From a bacterium (lineage in GTDB: Bacteria; SM23-31; JAUVVT01), in NCBI GenBank assembly GCA_030616165.1, contig JAUWXV010000002.1:1-53322 (forward strand): DNA of 53,322 bases. The letters are read 5' to 3'. Numbering within the stretch: position 1 is the first letter of the stretch; each line of letters starts with the position of its first letter. This document shows positions 36,301-44,336 of the stretch, piece by piece. The position numbers were made by a program, and so were the translations under genes. A model generated the notes under the pieces. The model was not told where the DNA came from and made no database searches. It saw only the letters and a program-made list of their open reading frames with translations.

Positions 36301-36539
36301 TTATAAATGTTTCTTTCTATCTGCTCTTCAGAATTTGAAATACCGCAAAATATGAGTACTTCATCACTTTTATAATCATACTCAAGCATAAGATATGCAG
36401 CATGACAACAAACAACTCTGGTTTTTCCTGTTCCTGAACCGCCGGAAACAAATATATAATTATCCTTTGATTTTACAGCATCTTTTTGACTTTGATCAAG
36501 GTCGTTAAATACTACATAAAAATTTTCTTTATCCTTCAT
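33324..36539 (-). CDS. UvrD/RecB-type helicase-nuclease (AdnA-like), first of a tandem pair
   Basis: A 1071-residue paralogue of the next gene with the same plan: SF1A helicase then PD-(D/E)xK nuclease. The P-loop GGSGTGKT (33-40) is intact. Walker B is VDDFLD (D233, D234, D237), with Asp in place of the catalytic Glu. Motif III is GDEKQALFGFRG and motif VI LTALTRARERVFL. Motif V is altered to SIHRSRGREF (about 587-596), where KGLEF is usual. The nuclease (GKIDRID, EIIDYKKS, about 925-940) looks intact. Cysteines at about 814 (LECPRKF), 1052, 1060 and 1066 fit an iron-sulfur staple. The helicase motor may therefore be weaker than its partner's. Its start overlaps the DUF457 gene by 11 bases. 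Confidence 0.88.
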   Translation of the reverse strand: MKDKENFYVVFNDLDQSQKDAVKSKDNYIFVSGGSGTGKTRVVCCHAAYLMLEYDYKSDEVLIFCGISNSEEQIERNIYKLVRKNYSENYVNSIISFCLKILKKNWNLIEGMYPNFRILSDFKRNTIIDEIVKNIRPKGYRWKFIDIKREISEFIRFLKQNRISVQEFENVINAGKFEVRFLDAKNIYKTYSEILKKYEYLDFEDAILKTIEFFEDTEKSKSYINRFKKIIVDDFLDINPLQYRLIKVLTDKLDKIFITGDEKQALFGFRGEQTKNVMERFLKDFPNTKTVYLETNYRSDNQILDAVDKIYDFGTHDFMKIPRSIYNCPNSLFTIALERSIIDEAFYIGKKIKKIISSETKSISYDSDTNEGFTYSDFAILLRNVNKYGSIYKQVLDYLKIPNQTEGSVNISCFKELNYLLVYLRLLDNQYDDKVFKKLLSNSFSGFSPIELQSLLDASKRGKRGIYDVMKNIDSNIINFENERLIDKVKSFINRFDLLQRFSQKLSLPEFILKAIYGVFLYDLFEDDKYPVLKRFIDITIDYYEISSTMKWEVSLKNFLNFFEENKQNLFDNLGIREKESDSVKITSIHRSRGREFSVVFIPLLTENNFPADFSGERFFYVKDINDFQKRFKRLKNIELYFTNAVDFNEHIKREKNLFLTALTRARERVFLSFPNNIPAVEEVRPSIFLKNIFGGREITRENCEKIKVNGHSVIYEENGYSDFFEKVTKLEVYDQEVNAHITSKEELEIVLKRFIRYGLDKEKFSNMLDKYKLGYLDKTYLLLENPCLPESPVSRNIGTDFIYSHTSIKSYLECPRKFYYSRILDIMGAKSIHLTIGSIEHEIVRNLHNQKKYPQIDENLFKEILNDVWERYKGEFESEFYEIIWKKYVTGRILDYINKYGKYCKDVYETEKDFKFFLNNRYIISGKIDRIDKREDGYEIIDYKKSGEGKENKLINLFYKYDKDFQMPVYYYGAKDSLGINPSFFTYIFFDFDKKRECEKVEIPIMNLDVKGRIKHVSPEMMEQVKSRLVSILDEIAKERPDFDRGKDTECKPYRGYKCEYLKICNQSQL

Positions 36540-37110
36540 ACTTATACATTTTTTTCTTTAATATATTTCCAATTAATATTATTAAAATTCCCACTAATGA
36601 AGAAATTATTATTTCCATTATCACAGGAAAAAAGTTGTAGTATCTGAATACGGTTTGATAGTTGAGATATCCATCCTTAAATAATGCGCCAGAAAATAGG
36701 ACGATAGATGACCTGAACAGGCTGAAACTGAAAGGAAAAAATATTGGTAAACCGAAGCCGTTTATTTCTCCAGTATCAATTGTAAAAAGGTCGAGAATTA
36801 TATGAAAGAGATATAAAGCAGTAAATAGAAAAGCACGGGATAGAAAAAATCTCTTTTTGAACAAAAATGTTAATAAAGAAAACAAAAGTGCGAAGACTAT
36901 TCCGGAAACGAACGAATGTGTTATACCATGATGGTATTTACTCGGTAAACCGACAAAAATTCCTGGTATTATATCAAAATCGGGGACAGCAGAAACAAAA
37001 ATTATCAAAAAATAACTCAAAAAATTATTTTTAAAAATATTTTTAACACCCTTTTCAAAATTTGAAGCTATAGACAACCCAACTATACTGTGAGCAATCG
37101 GTGAAGGCAT
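36529..37110 (-). CDS. DUF457 membrane protein (YdjM-like, metal-dependent hydrolase family)
   Basis: A protein of 193 residues from the ATG at 37108-37110, chosen because family members begin MPxPxxH. The longer frame to 37173 would translate a dispersed palindrome. Four to five membrane helices are visible, with conserved His/Asp clusters: MPSPIAHSIVGLS, VPDFDIIPG, YHHGITHSFVSG and LFHIILDLFT. The E. coli relative YdjM is a LexA-regulated inner-membrane protein of unknown function. Here the gene overlaps the first helicase-nuclease gene by 11 bases, placing it in a DNA-repair operon. No good ribosome site was seen at the chosen start. Confidence 0.8.
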   Translation of the reverse strand: MPSPIAHSIVGLSIASNFEKGVKNIFKNNFLSYFLIIFVSAVPDFDIIPGIFVGLPSKYHHGITHSFVSGIVFALLFSLLTFLFKKRFFLSRAFLFTALYLFHIILDLFTIDTGEINGFGLPIFFPFSFSLFRSSIVLFSGALFKDGYLNYQTVFRYYNFFPVIMEIIISSLVGILIILIGNILKKKMYKYEG

Positions 37111-37163
37111 AAACTTATACTTATAATGATTAAATATATAACTGAACTTCGGTAAATTAGGTA

Positions 37164-37219
37164 GGACAGGCATTCATGCCTGTCCATCCATTATTATGGT
37201 CAGACAAGAATGGCTGACC
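37164..37219. repeat. Pair of GGACAGRCA-family palindromes
   Basis: GGACAGGCAT (37164-37173), TC, ATGCCTGTCC (37176-37185) is followed 12 bases later by GGTCAG (37198-37203), 10 bases, CTGACC (37214-37219). GTAGG precedes the first and CTACCGTCTAAT follows the second, as at other copies. The pair lies between the Pgi stop and the DUF457 start. Confidence 0.8.
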
Positions 37220-37258
37220 TACCGTCTAATTTAATAATTAAATAAAAAAACTGTTTTG

Positions 37259-38656
37259 TTAAATAATATATTTTTTCTTTTTTCTGGTTTCAATTTCTTC
37301 TTTTTTATTTCCAATCCCATTTTTTCTTAATAGATTATATGCAAACTTTTTTCCCTCTTCCACACCGGGTTGGTCAAATGGATTGATATTATAGAGATAG
37401 CCGGTAAATGCAGTTTGAATCTCAAACATATAAAACAACTGTCCCAGAGTAAATTCATTTATTTCAGGTAACGATATTAAACAGTTTGGTCTGGCGTTTT
37501 TTGTCAGAGTGGCTTCTGTAGCGATCCGTTCAGCATGAAAAAGTTCATTTAGTGAATGACCAGAAAGATAAGAAGGTCCCTCAATCCAATTGTAATGAGA
37601 AACCATTTCAATTTCTGATTTAAATTTTTCGACGCATAGCATTGTAATCACCTTATCATTTGGACCTTCGATATATAATTGAAGTTGGGAATGATGATCA
37701 GTTACTCCAAGCGCCTTAACCGGGGTTTGACCAGTGTGGACGATTTCTCCATTCAAAGAATATTTTTTCCCAAGGCTTTCAGCCAAGAGTTGTCTATACC
37801 AGTCGACTATTCCAAATAATGCATCCGAATACGATATCATCACTGAAATATTTTTGCCTTTTTTTGTATCAAAGAGATAATGCAGAACACCATTCATATA
37901 AGCAGGATTTTCCCAGATATTGAAATTTTCACAGGTTTTATCCATTGAAATAGCGCCTTCTAAGAGTTTATTAATATTAATTCCAGATACGGCGGATGGT
38001 AAAAGACCAACTGGTGATAGAACCGAAAATCTTCCTCCAACGCCTTTAGGTATAATAAAACTTTTCATTCCCTCTTCATCTGCAATCTTCCTAAAGTTCC
38101 CATTTTGTTCCTTAGTAGTGAATACAACATGCTTTTTAATGTCCTTATTTCCTAATGCTTTTTTTAATCTTTCAATAAATATGAGAAACTGTGCATTTGT
38201 TTCAGCAGTATTTCCAGATTTGCTGATAAAATTAAAACAGGAGGATTTCAGGTCAATAACATCAAAAATTCCCGAATGAGTATCCGGATCGATATTGTCC
38301 AGAAAAAATACTTTTGGATTTTTTCCTCCTTTATCTTTTGACAGAAGTTTATAATAAGGATGGTTTAATCCTCTTTGAAGTGCTATTCCTCCAAGAGCAG
38401 AGCCACCTATCCCCAAAACAATAAAATATTCAAACTCATTCTTAATATAATCCGCATAATCATTTATATCCTTTACCACATCTTCCTGATAGGGCAGTTC
38501 AAAAAATTTGATTTCTCCTCTCATTCGCATACTTTTTAAGTTCGTGTCTATTCTTTCACACTTTTTGATTAATGAATTTATCTCTTCTTCTGATATTCCG
38601 TTCTCTATTCCAATGAAATCAGCCATCATATTATTAAAATCATACTTTATTTCCAT
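37259..38656 (-). CDS. pgi: Glucose-6-phosphate isomerase
   Basis: A 465-residue enzyme; ATG with GGAG 6 bases upstream. Family features: FIVLGIGGSALGGIALQRGL, NFISKSGNTAETNAQFLIF (phosphate-binding loops), PKGVGGRFSVLSPVGLLPSA (signature 1) and DHHSQLQLYIEGPNDKVIT. GHSLNELFHAERIATEATL holds the ring-opening histidine region. The length fits the shorter bacterial form. It interconverts glucose-6-P and fructose-6-P in glycolysis and gluconeogenesis. Together with the glycogen synthase gene just upstream and the PPi-PFK, it places central sugar metabolism in this block. The gap to the glycogen synthase gene is 191 bases. Confidence 0.95.
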   Translation of the reverse strand: MEIKYDFNNMMADFIGIENGISEEEINSLIKKCERIDTNLKSMRMRGEIKFFELPYQEDVVKDINDYADYIKNEFEYFIVLGIGGSALGGIALQRGLNHPYYKLLSKDKGGKNPKVFFLDNIDPDTHSGIFDVIDLKSSCFNFISKSGNTAETNAQFLIFIERLKKALGNKDIKKHVVFTTKEQNGNFRKIADEEGMKSFIIPKGVGGRFSVLSPVGLLPSAVSGININKLLEGAISMDKTCENFNIWENPAYMNGVLHYLFDTKKGKNISVMISYSDALFGIVDWYRQLLAESLGKKYSLNGEIVHTGQTPVKALGVTDHHSQLQLYIEGPNDKVITMLCVEKFKSEIEMVSHYNWIEGPSYLSGHSLNELFHAERIATEATLTKNARPNCLISLPEINEFTLGQLFYMFEIQTAFTGYLYNINPFDQPGVEEGKKFAYNLLRKNGIGNKKEEIETRKKKKYII

Positions 38657-38847
38657 TTTAACTCCGTTATAATTATTTAGTTCTTATAAACTCTTATTTT
38701 ATTAAGTCTCATCTTCTCTTGAAAAAGTAAAGTAGAAAAGAAAATATAAAAATTGCAAAATTTCTACTCGTAAATACAGAAAAATTACTAAAAATTTTTT
38801 AACTTGTTTAAAGAGAAAATTTCGCAGAATCAAAAATTTATCAAAAT

Positions 38848-40299
38848 CTATGTTTTTAATCTTTTATAAAGGTCAGTATATTTTTTGGCGGATGCTTTCC
38901 ATGAAAAGTCTGATTTCATACAATTTGAGACTAAAATCCTCCATGTTTTTTTGTCCTTATAGAGATTCACAGCCCTTTCAACAGTAGAGACAAGTTCTCC
39001 CGGCAGATAAACATCAAAAACAAAACCATTTCCACTTTTATCATTTAAATCAAATTCCTTCACTGTATCAGCCAATCCACCTGTTTTATGAACAATGGGA
39101 ACAGTTCCATACTTCATAGATATCATCTGTCCCAGACCGCACGGTTCATAATTTGATGGCATAAGGAAAATATCTACACCAGCATAAATTAGATGAGCAA
39201 GTGCTTCATCAAATCTTAAATTCAATGCAATCTTTTCCGGATACTTTTCACTTATAGATTTTAAAATTTGTTGAAATTTTTTCTCCCCTGTTCCGAGAAT
39301 GACTAACTGAAGATTAAAACCTATCAATTCTTCAATGCATTCTCCAATTAAACCTAATCCCTTCTGTTCGTCTAATCTCGATATCATACCTATTAAAGGT
39401 ATTCTTTCTTCTTTAATAATTGGTAGTTCGTTTATTTTCAGGAGTTTTTCTTTATTAATCGCTTTGTTTTTCACAGTTTTAAGAGAATAAACCAATTCTA
39501 TAAGAGTATCAGTTTTGGGATTCCAGACTGTATAATCAATACCGTTAATAATCCCATAAAGGTCTTTTGCTCTCCATTCGAGAACACCCTCAAATCCACA
39601 CCCGAACTCTTTTGTCTGAATTTCCTTACTGTAAGTTTCACTAACTGTATTGATAATGTCTGAGTATACTATTCCGGCCTTTATCAGACTAAAATTTCCG
39701 AAAAATTCAATCTTCTCAAGTGCAAATTCTTTCCAACTTAATCCAGTAATATAATAAAGTTGACGTGGAAAATTACCCTGATATGCAAGGTTATGAATAG
39801 TGAATATAGTTGATATTCCTTGATAAAAAGGCTCATTCTGATAAATGGTTTTGAGATAAGCAGGCACGAGTCCGGTCTGCCAGTCATGACAATGAATGAT
39901 GTCAGGCTTCCAGTCAATTAATTTTAATGCTTCAAGAACACCTCTACAAAAAAATGTGAACCTTTGTAGGTTATCACGATAATCACCCGTTTCATCACCA
40001 TATAAAAAATCACGGTCAAAATATTCTTCATTGCCAATAAAGAAAACATCTATTTTTCTTCCGGTTTTACCTTTACTTAAAGTTCCGGACTTTTTCTCTG
40101 CACCTATTGGAACGTTGAAATCAAGACCAGTCTTTTCAATTTTGAAATCATCTTTATTAATCATTCTATAATCTGGCATCATAATCTTAACTTCGATACC
40201 TAATTTTTCAAGTTCTTTTGGCAAAGCTCCTGTTACATCCGCAAGACCTCCAGTTTTTGCAAATGGAGATACCTCAGATGAAACTAACAATACTTTCAT
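38848..40299 (-). CDS. glgA: Glycogen synthase (GT5 family)
   Basis: A 483-residue enzyme. The ATG at 40297-40299 is preferred over the TTG three codons earlier because the family starts MKVLLVSSEVSPFAKTGGLADV and AGGA lies about 9 bases upstream. The ADP-glucose-binding KTGGLAD (K15) and C-terminal site MPSNYEPCGLGQMISMKYG with KTGGLADTV are intact, and the fold matches GT5 (GT-B). It elongates alpha-1,4-glucan from ADP-glucose. The upstream spacer carries two dispersed palindromes. No glgB, glgC or glgP is present in the window. Confidence 0.95.
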   Translation of the reverse strand: MKVLLVSSEVSPFAKTGGLADVTGALPKELEKLGIEVKIMMPDYRMINKDDFKIEKTGLDFNVPIGAEKKSGTLSKGKTGRKIDVFFIGNEEYFDRDFLYGDETGDYRDNLQRFTFFCRGVLEALKLIDWKPDIIHCHDWQTGLVPAYLKTIYQNEPFYQGISTIFTIHNLAYQGNFPRQLYYITGLSWKEFALEKIEFFGNFSLIKAGIVYSDIINTVSETYSKEIQTKEFGCGFEGVLEWRAKDLYGIINGIDYTVWNPKTDTLIELVYSLKTVKNKAINKEKLLKINELPIIKEERIPLIGMISRLDEQKGLGLIGECIEELIGFNLQLVILGTGEKKFQQILKSISEKYPEKIALNLRFDEALAHLIYAGVDIFLMPSNYEPCGLGQMISMKYGTVPIVHKTGGLADTVKEFDLNDKSGNGFVFDVYLPGELVSTVERAVNLYKDKKTWRILVSNCMKSDFSWKASAKKYTDLYKRLKT

Positions 40300-40618
40300 A
40301 ATATTCAATCCTATATTATTAAAATAATTTAATGTTAAGTAATTTCATTTAATTAACTGAACTTTGTTAAATTCTTAATATGGTCAGACAGGAATGTCTA
40401 ACCTACCATTATTATTGATATTCTCACGCTCTTTTATTGAACTGTATGAACAGGTAGGACAGACATTCTTGTCTGTCCAAACGCAATTCGTATCTTTAAA
40501 AAAACACTAAGGTTCTGTAATTAATTTATTTATACTTTCTGAAAAATACATTGATTAGTCAAATTGATTCCTATATTATTAAAAATATTTAATTAAAGTG
40601 ATAAAACTTTAATAATAA
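40300..40618. repeat. Gene-free spacer with a pair of GGACAGACA palindromes
   Basis: No gene is seen. GGTCAGACA (40382-40390), GGAA, TGTCTAACC (40395-40403) and GGACAGACA (40457-40465), TTCT, TGTCTGTCC (40470-40478) lie about 75 bases apart in opposite orientation. CTACC follows the first and GGTA precedes the second, so the pair itself forms a larger inverted repeat. The rest of the spacer is AT-rich. Confidence 0.8.
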
Positions 40619-40644
40619 AAAAGCACACATTTATGTATGCTTTT
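40619..40644 (-). terminator. Rho-independent terminator of the serA-aminotransferase operon
   Basis: In minus-strand RNA, AAAAGCAUACAU, AA, AUGUGUGCUUUU forms a 12-pair stem with one G-U wobble, followed by UUAUUAUU. It lies 50 bases after the aminotransferase stop codon. Confidence 0.8.
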
Positions 40645-40693
40645 CAAATGTGAATGTATATACAAATTATAAAAAAGACAAAGTTTATCTCTT

Positions 40694-41800
40694 TCATTTT
40701 TTCTTGATAATCTCATCAATACTGTGAAGATACTCATCGAGTATTTCTTCTGTTAAATCACCCATAGTGGGAATTCTGAAAGTATGATAACCTTTTGCAA
40801 CAAGTTTTTTATAACCTGCATCAAATAGATATCCTCTCTTTCTGAGTTCGCTTTTCAAAAAGTTTTTATCAAGTTCTGGAGGATGCTGAATACAGGTAAC
40901 AGTATCAGATGCAACATCGATAGAAGGAAACAACTTAAATCCCTCGTGTCCAATATAAATCCAGTCTCTTACTTTCTGGGCAAGTTTAGAATGTCTTATA
41001 AATCTATTTTCTAATCCCTCTTCATATAAGATATAATTTAGTTGGAAGTTTAAAGCATCGATTAATGCTTCGTTAGGTGTTGTTGGTGTCTGCTCTTTTA
41101 GATTGGAATCTCTGAAAGTAAGAAAATTAAAATATGTACCTTTTCTTTGCACAGTTTCAGCTTTTCTCATTGCTTCTTCGCTAACAGCACCAACAGCAAG
41201 CCCAGGTGGAAGACCAAAACACTTCTGTGTGGAAGAAACAACTATGTCAATATTCCAATCTTTAACTGGTATGGGTACGCCAGCCATCGAACTTACCGTA
41301 TCTACCATAACAAGTGCGCCGTAATTTTTAATAATCCCTGCTATCTCTTTAACCGGGTTTATCACACCGGTACTGGTTTCATTATGGGTTATTGTGACAG
41401 CACTGAATTTTTCATCCTTCATATGTTTTTCTATAATTTCTGGGTCTGCCGCCTTACCTGGTTCAAACGATACCCTTACAGCCCTCTTACCACAGCTCTC
41501 CACTATTTTGTGCCATAGGTCTCCGAACGCACCAATGCTAATACACAAAACGCTTTCTTCATCATTAACACAGTTCAATATAGCTGCTTCCATTAATCCT
41601 GTTCCTGAAGATGTGGAAATAATCATTTCATAATTGATGTTCTCAATATAAAGCAATTTTTTAAGATTTTCTTTTATCGGTTTTAGGCGTTTTGGAGTTT
41701 CTTCACTATCACGATGTCCCCACTGTGAACTGCTCATAATATTTAAAATTTCCGGTCTCACATAAACCGGTCCAGGAATCATTAATTTAAGATAACTCAA
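40694..41800 (-). CDS. Class V aminotransferase (serine-pyruvate/alanine-glyoxylate type)
   Basis: A 368-residue PLP enzyme. It starts at TTG (41798-41800), supported by a strong AGGAGG site 6 bases upstream; the first ATG, at codon 7, would be too far from it. MIPGPVYVRPEI opens the fold. The PLP-binding lysine is K193 in SSTQKCFGLPPG, and VDTVSSMAGVP holds the cofactor-contacting Asp. It lies 44 bases downstream of serA, so it probably aminates 3-phosphohydroxypyruvate as a SerC substitute. A serine-glyoxylate role is also possible. Confidence 0.87.
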   Translation of the reverse strand: MSYLKLMIPGPVYVRPEILNIMSSSQWGHRDSEETPKRLKPIKENLKKLLYIENINYEMIISTSSGTGLMEAAILNCVNDEESVLCISIGAFGDLWHKIVESCGKRAVRVSFEPGKAADPEIIEKHMKDEKFSAVTITHNETSTGVINPVKEIAGIIKNYGALVMVDTVSSMAGVPIPVKDWNIDIVVSSTQKCFGLPPGLAVGAVSEEAMRKAETVQRKGTYFNFLTFRDSNLKEQTPTTPNEALIDALNFQLNYILYEEGLENRFIRHSKLAQKVRDWIYIGHEGFKLFPSIDVASDTVTCIQHPPELDKNFLKSELRKRGYLFDAGYKKLVAKGYHTFRIPTMGDLTEEILDEYLHSIDEIIKKK

Positions 41801-41844
41801 TCACCACCTCCTAATTTTTTACTCAATATTAAACAATTCATGCA

Positions 41845-43443
41845 TTAAAAATGAACGACAAAGGCTTTATCGGCTCTTATTTTTTCTTTTATATTTTGAA
41901 TTATATTTAGGTTTACTGGACGTGAAGTATTTAAAACCGCTATTGCAAATTTCCCATCAATACTTGTCTTGTATCTTCCATCCAATATGTTAATATCATT
42001 TTCACTATAAATACTGCCTATTTGTCCGGAAATACCTTTTCGGTCATCATATGTAAAGACGGAAATATTTCCGGAAGGAATAATATCGACATTTTCAAAA
42101 TTGTCCACTCTCCTAATAATTGCTTTATCTCCTGTTATAAGTGTTCCTCTGACGCTGGTTTCTGTATATCTATCCATAATTTTTGCGACAATATCAAGTG
42201 TTATAGAATCTCCATGCCCTTTAAGGTCGTCAGGTCTTCGTGGAGTGATTATTATTCCGTTCTCTTGAGCCACATTCTCTGCCATAATAGGGGTAACCTT
42301 TTTATCAAGAAAATTATCAAGAACACCCATTATTCCCGATTTTAATAAAATAGATGTATATTTAAACAGATTCCCATAACAAGTTATCTTTATTTCGTAA
42401 GGCTGTCCATGGTCTTTAATCATATAATAGGCAAATTTACCAAGCAGCATAGCAAGATTCATATACATAGTGTTTAAATCAAAGGGAATTTCGATAAGAT
42501 TTACAGAATTTTTAATAACTCCAGCATTAAAGAAATTCACAGTCTGTTCGGCACTTTGTTTTGCTGTTCGATAATTAGCATCTTTTGTGCTGGCTCCTAT
42601 ATGAGGGGTCATTATAACTCTATTACCAAAAGACGAAAGGCTTTTTTCACCTTCCTTATCTCCTTCGTAAAAAAGGTCAGCGGCTGCCGTGATGCTCGGC
42701 TTTTCATCCAAAATCTTTTCAAGTGCTCCCTCCTCTATCAATTCTGCCCTTGATGCATTTATTATCATTGCATTTTCTTTCATCAATTTGAGGGTCTTAT
42801 ATTTTATCATTCCTTTAGTATCGGGTGTTAGAGGAACATGCAATGTTATAAAGTCGCTATTTTTAAAGAGTTCATCCAGTGAAACAATCTTCACCCCTAA
42901 TATGCTGGCACGTTCTGAGGATAGTATAGGGTCATAGCATATAATATTCATATCAAATCCTTTTGCTTTTCTTGCAACCCTACTGCCAATATTTCCAACA
43001 CCCACAATACCAATAGTTTTTCCTGTAAGTTCAAATCCCATCAACTGTTTTTTAAGCCATTCGCCTTTTTTTGTTGTAGAGTCAGCCTTTAATATTAACC
43101 TTGATGAGACAAACATATATGCAAAAACAAGTTCAGCAACAGAATTAGAATTAGCATCTGGTGTATTCATTACAAGGATATCCCTTTTTGAAGCACTTTC
43201 AAGATCGATAGTATTTACCCCGGAACCCGCTCTCACTATCAATTTCAGATTTTTCCCTGCATCGATAACAGATTCATTAACCTGTTCACTTCTCACTATT
43301 AATCCGTGATAATCACCAATCACAGATTCAAGTCCTTCCGGTATGGTCTCCATAACAACTGGTTCAAGCCCACCACTTTTTAATATATCACTAACAACGG
43401 GACTTAATTTTGTTGCTATTAATATCTTAATATTACTTTTCAT
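41845..43443 (-). CDS. serA: D-3-phosphoglycerate dehydrogenase with ACT domain
   Basis: A 532-residue long-form SerA; ATG with a weak AGAG site. NAD-binding GKTIGIVGVGNIGSRVARKAKGF is at about 140-162. The active-site region includes LHVPLTPDTKGMI, INASRAELIEEGAL and VIMTPHIGAST (catalytic His). The usual ARGG-type loop reads SRAE, an uncommon variation that keeps the Arg. An intervening domain (about 310-450) and a C-terminal ACT domain (about 455-532) follow, as in serine-feedback-regulated forms. It catalyses the first step of serine synthesis from 3-phosphoglycerate. The next gene encodes the probable transaminase. No serB is present nearby. Confidence 0.93.
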   Translation of the reverse strand: MKSNIKILIATKLSPVVSDILKSGGLEPVVMETIPEGLESVIGDYHGLIVRSEQVNESVIDAGKNLKLIVRAGSGVNTIDLESASKRDILVMNTPDANSNSVAELVFAYMFVSSRLILKADSTTKKGEWLKKQLMGFELTGKTIGIVGVGNIGSRVARKAKGFDMNIICYDPILSSERASILGVKIVSLDELFKNSDFITLHVPLTPDTKGMIKYKTLKLMKENAMIINASRAELIEEGALEKILDEKPSITAAADLFYEGDKEGEKSLSSFGNRVIMTPHIGASTKDANYRTAKQSAEQTVNFFNAGVIKNSVNLIEIPFDLNTMYMNLAMLLGKFAYYMIKDHGQPYEIKITCYGNLFKYTSILLKSGIMGVLDNFLDKKVTPIMAENVAQENGIIITPRRPDDLKGHGDSITLDIVAKIMDRYTETSVRGTLITGDKAIIRRVDNFENVDIIPSGNISVFTYDDRKGISGQIGSIYSENDINILDGRYKTSIDGKFAIAVLNTSRPVNLNIIQNIKEKIRADKAFVVHF

Positions 43444-43883
43444 TGCTCGCTCTTTTAGTTAATTAACAAAACTTTAGCAAATTATTAAATTTACAAATTT
43501 TTTATAAAAAATTTAGAAATACTTTAAATCATTTTAAATTTAAAGTTTTGATTATTAAGAATTTAGGATAACTCATTCTTAAGATTTTTAATTATTAAGA
43601 GAATAATTTTTTTATAAATTTATATTATAATTATTATAAAGTCAAATAAATTTTTTTGTGAATTATTTAATCCAAATAATTTATAAAATTCTTTATTTTA
43701 TTAAACAATTTACTGATATTATTAAAATTAATACAGAATTAACCTTGAAACAAGTTCAGAATGAAAATAACAAAATTTGTGAATAAATCAGGTTAGAGAA
43801 CTTTAGATGACCTGATAAACTAAAATTTAAAAATATTCTTTAGTTCTTCCGTTTTTTTCTATTTCGATTTTTGTGATTAAATA
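43444..43883. other. Gene-free AT-rich spacer upstream of serA
   Basis: About 440 bases of very AT-rich sequence (long A and T runs) between the small secreted protein and serA. I see no reading frame of note, no strong hairpin and no recognisable riboswitch. It presumably contains the serA promoter. Confidence 0.5.
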
Positions 43884-44291
43884 TTAATAATCTGATTTAA
43901 TTCCTGGAATATTTAATTTTAAAACATTTTCTTCCTTTTCCCATTCATATTTCCATCCAAAAGCATTGGAAAGTATGTCAACCGGAAAATAATATTCTTT
44001 TAAAATTACTATCATATCACCTTCATTTCTGCCAACGGTAAAAGGAATGCATAATTCATCCATACAAACGCCAAATTGTTCTCCTTTAGCCAATTCTTTT
44101 ATTTCCAAATCTAAATGCTTTTCCAGGAAATAAGCAGACGTGTATAACTTTTCATTATAAACAATAATATTTTTATTAGAAGAATCAATAAGTTTACTAT
44201 TAATAATGACTTTTGACACGCTCTGTGGAAATTTTCCACAAAGGGAAAAGAGCAATAATATTAATAGAAAATAAAAATATAATTTAATCAT
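43884..44291 (-). CDS. Small secreted protein with copper-amine-oxidase-N-like stalk domain
   Basis: A protein of 135 residues from the ATG at 44289-44291; an upstream TTG at 44306 is also in frame, and neither has a clear ribosome site. A hydrophobic signal (about residues 4-18) ends at Cys18 (FSLC-GKF), the same LCGK junction as in the M1-like peptidase. The mature part, with KVIINSKLIDS, KLYTSAYFLEKHL, and FPVDILSNAFGWKYEWEKEENVLKLNI, follows the pattern of the copper amine oxidase N-terminal (stalk) domain, a beta-rich surface-binding module. Function unknown. It lies 45 bases after the T9SS cargo gene. Confidence 0.6.
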   Translation of the reverse strand: MIKLYFYFLLILLLFSLCGKFPQSVSKVIINSKLIDSSNKNIIVYNEKLYTSAYFLEKHLDLEIKELAKGEQFGVCMDELCIPFTVGRNEGDMIVILKEYYFPVDILSNAFGWKYEWEKEENVLKLNIPGIKSDY

Positions 44292-44336
44292 TTTATTCTG
44301 CACCAAAATGTTAATTAATAAGTTTTAAAATTTTCT

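Noticed and set aside
30144-36539. Calling the helicase pair AddAB or RecB paralogues
   Set aside because: AddB lacks a complete set of UvrD motifs, but here both proteins have recognisable motors and nucleases, so AdnAB is the closer architecture. Orthology is not proven, so no gene symbols are given.
37164-37185. Palindrome ACAGGCAT..ATGCCTGT upstream of the YdjM-like gene as a LexA box
   Set aside because: YdjM is LexA-regulated in E. coli, but this palindrome is the inverse of CTGTN8ACAG in layout and belongs to a dispersed repeat family found at unrelated loci.
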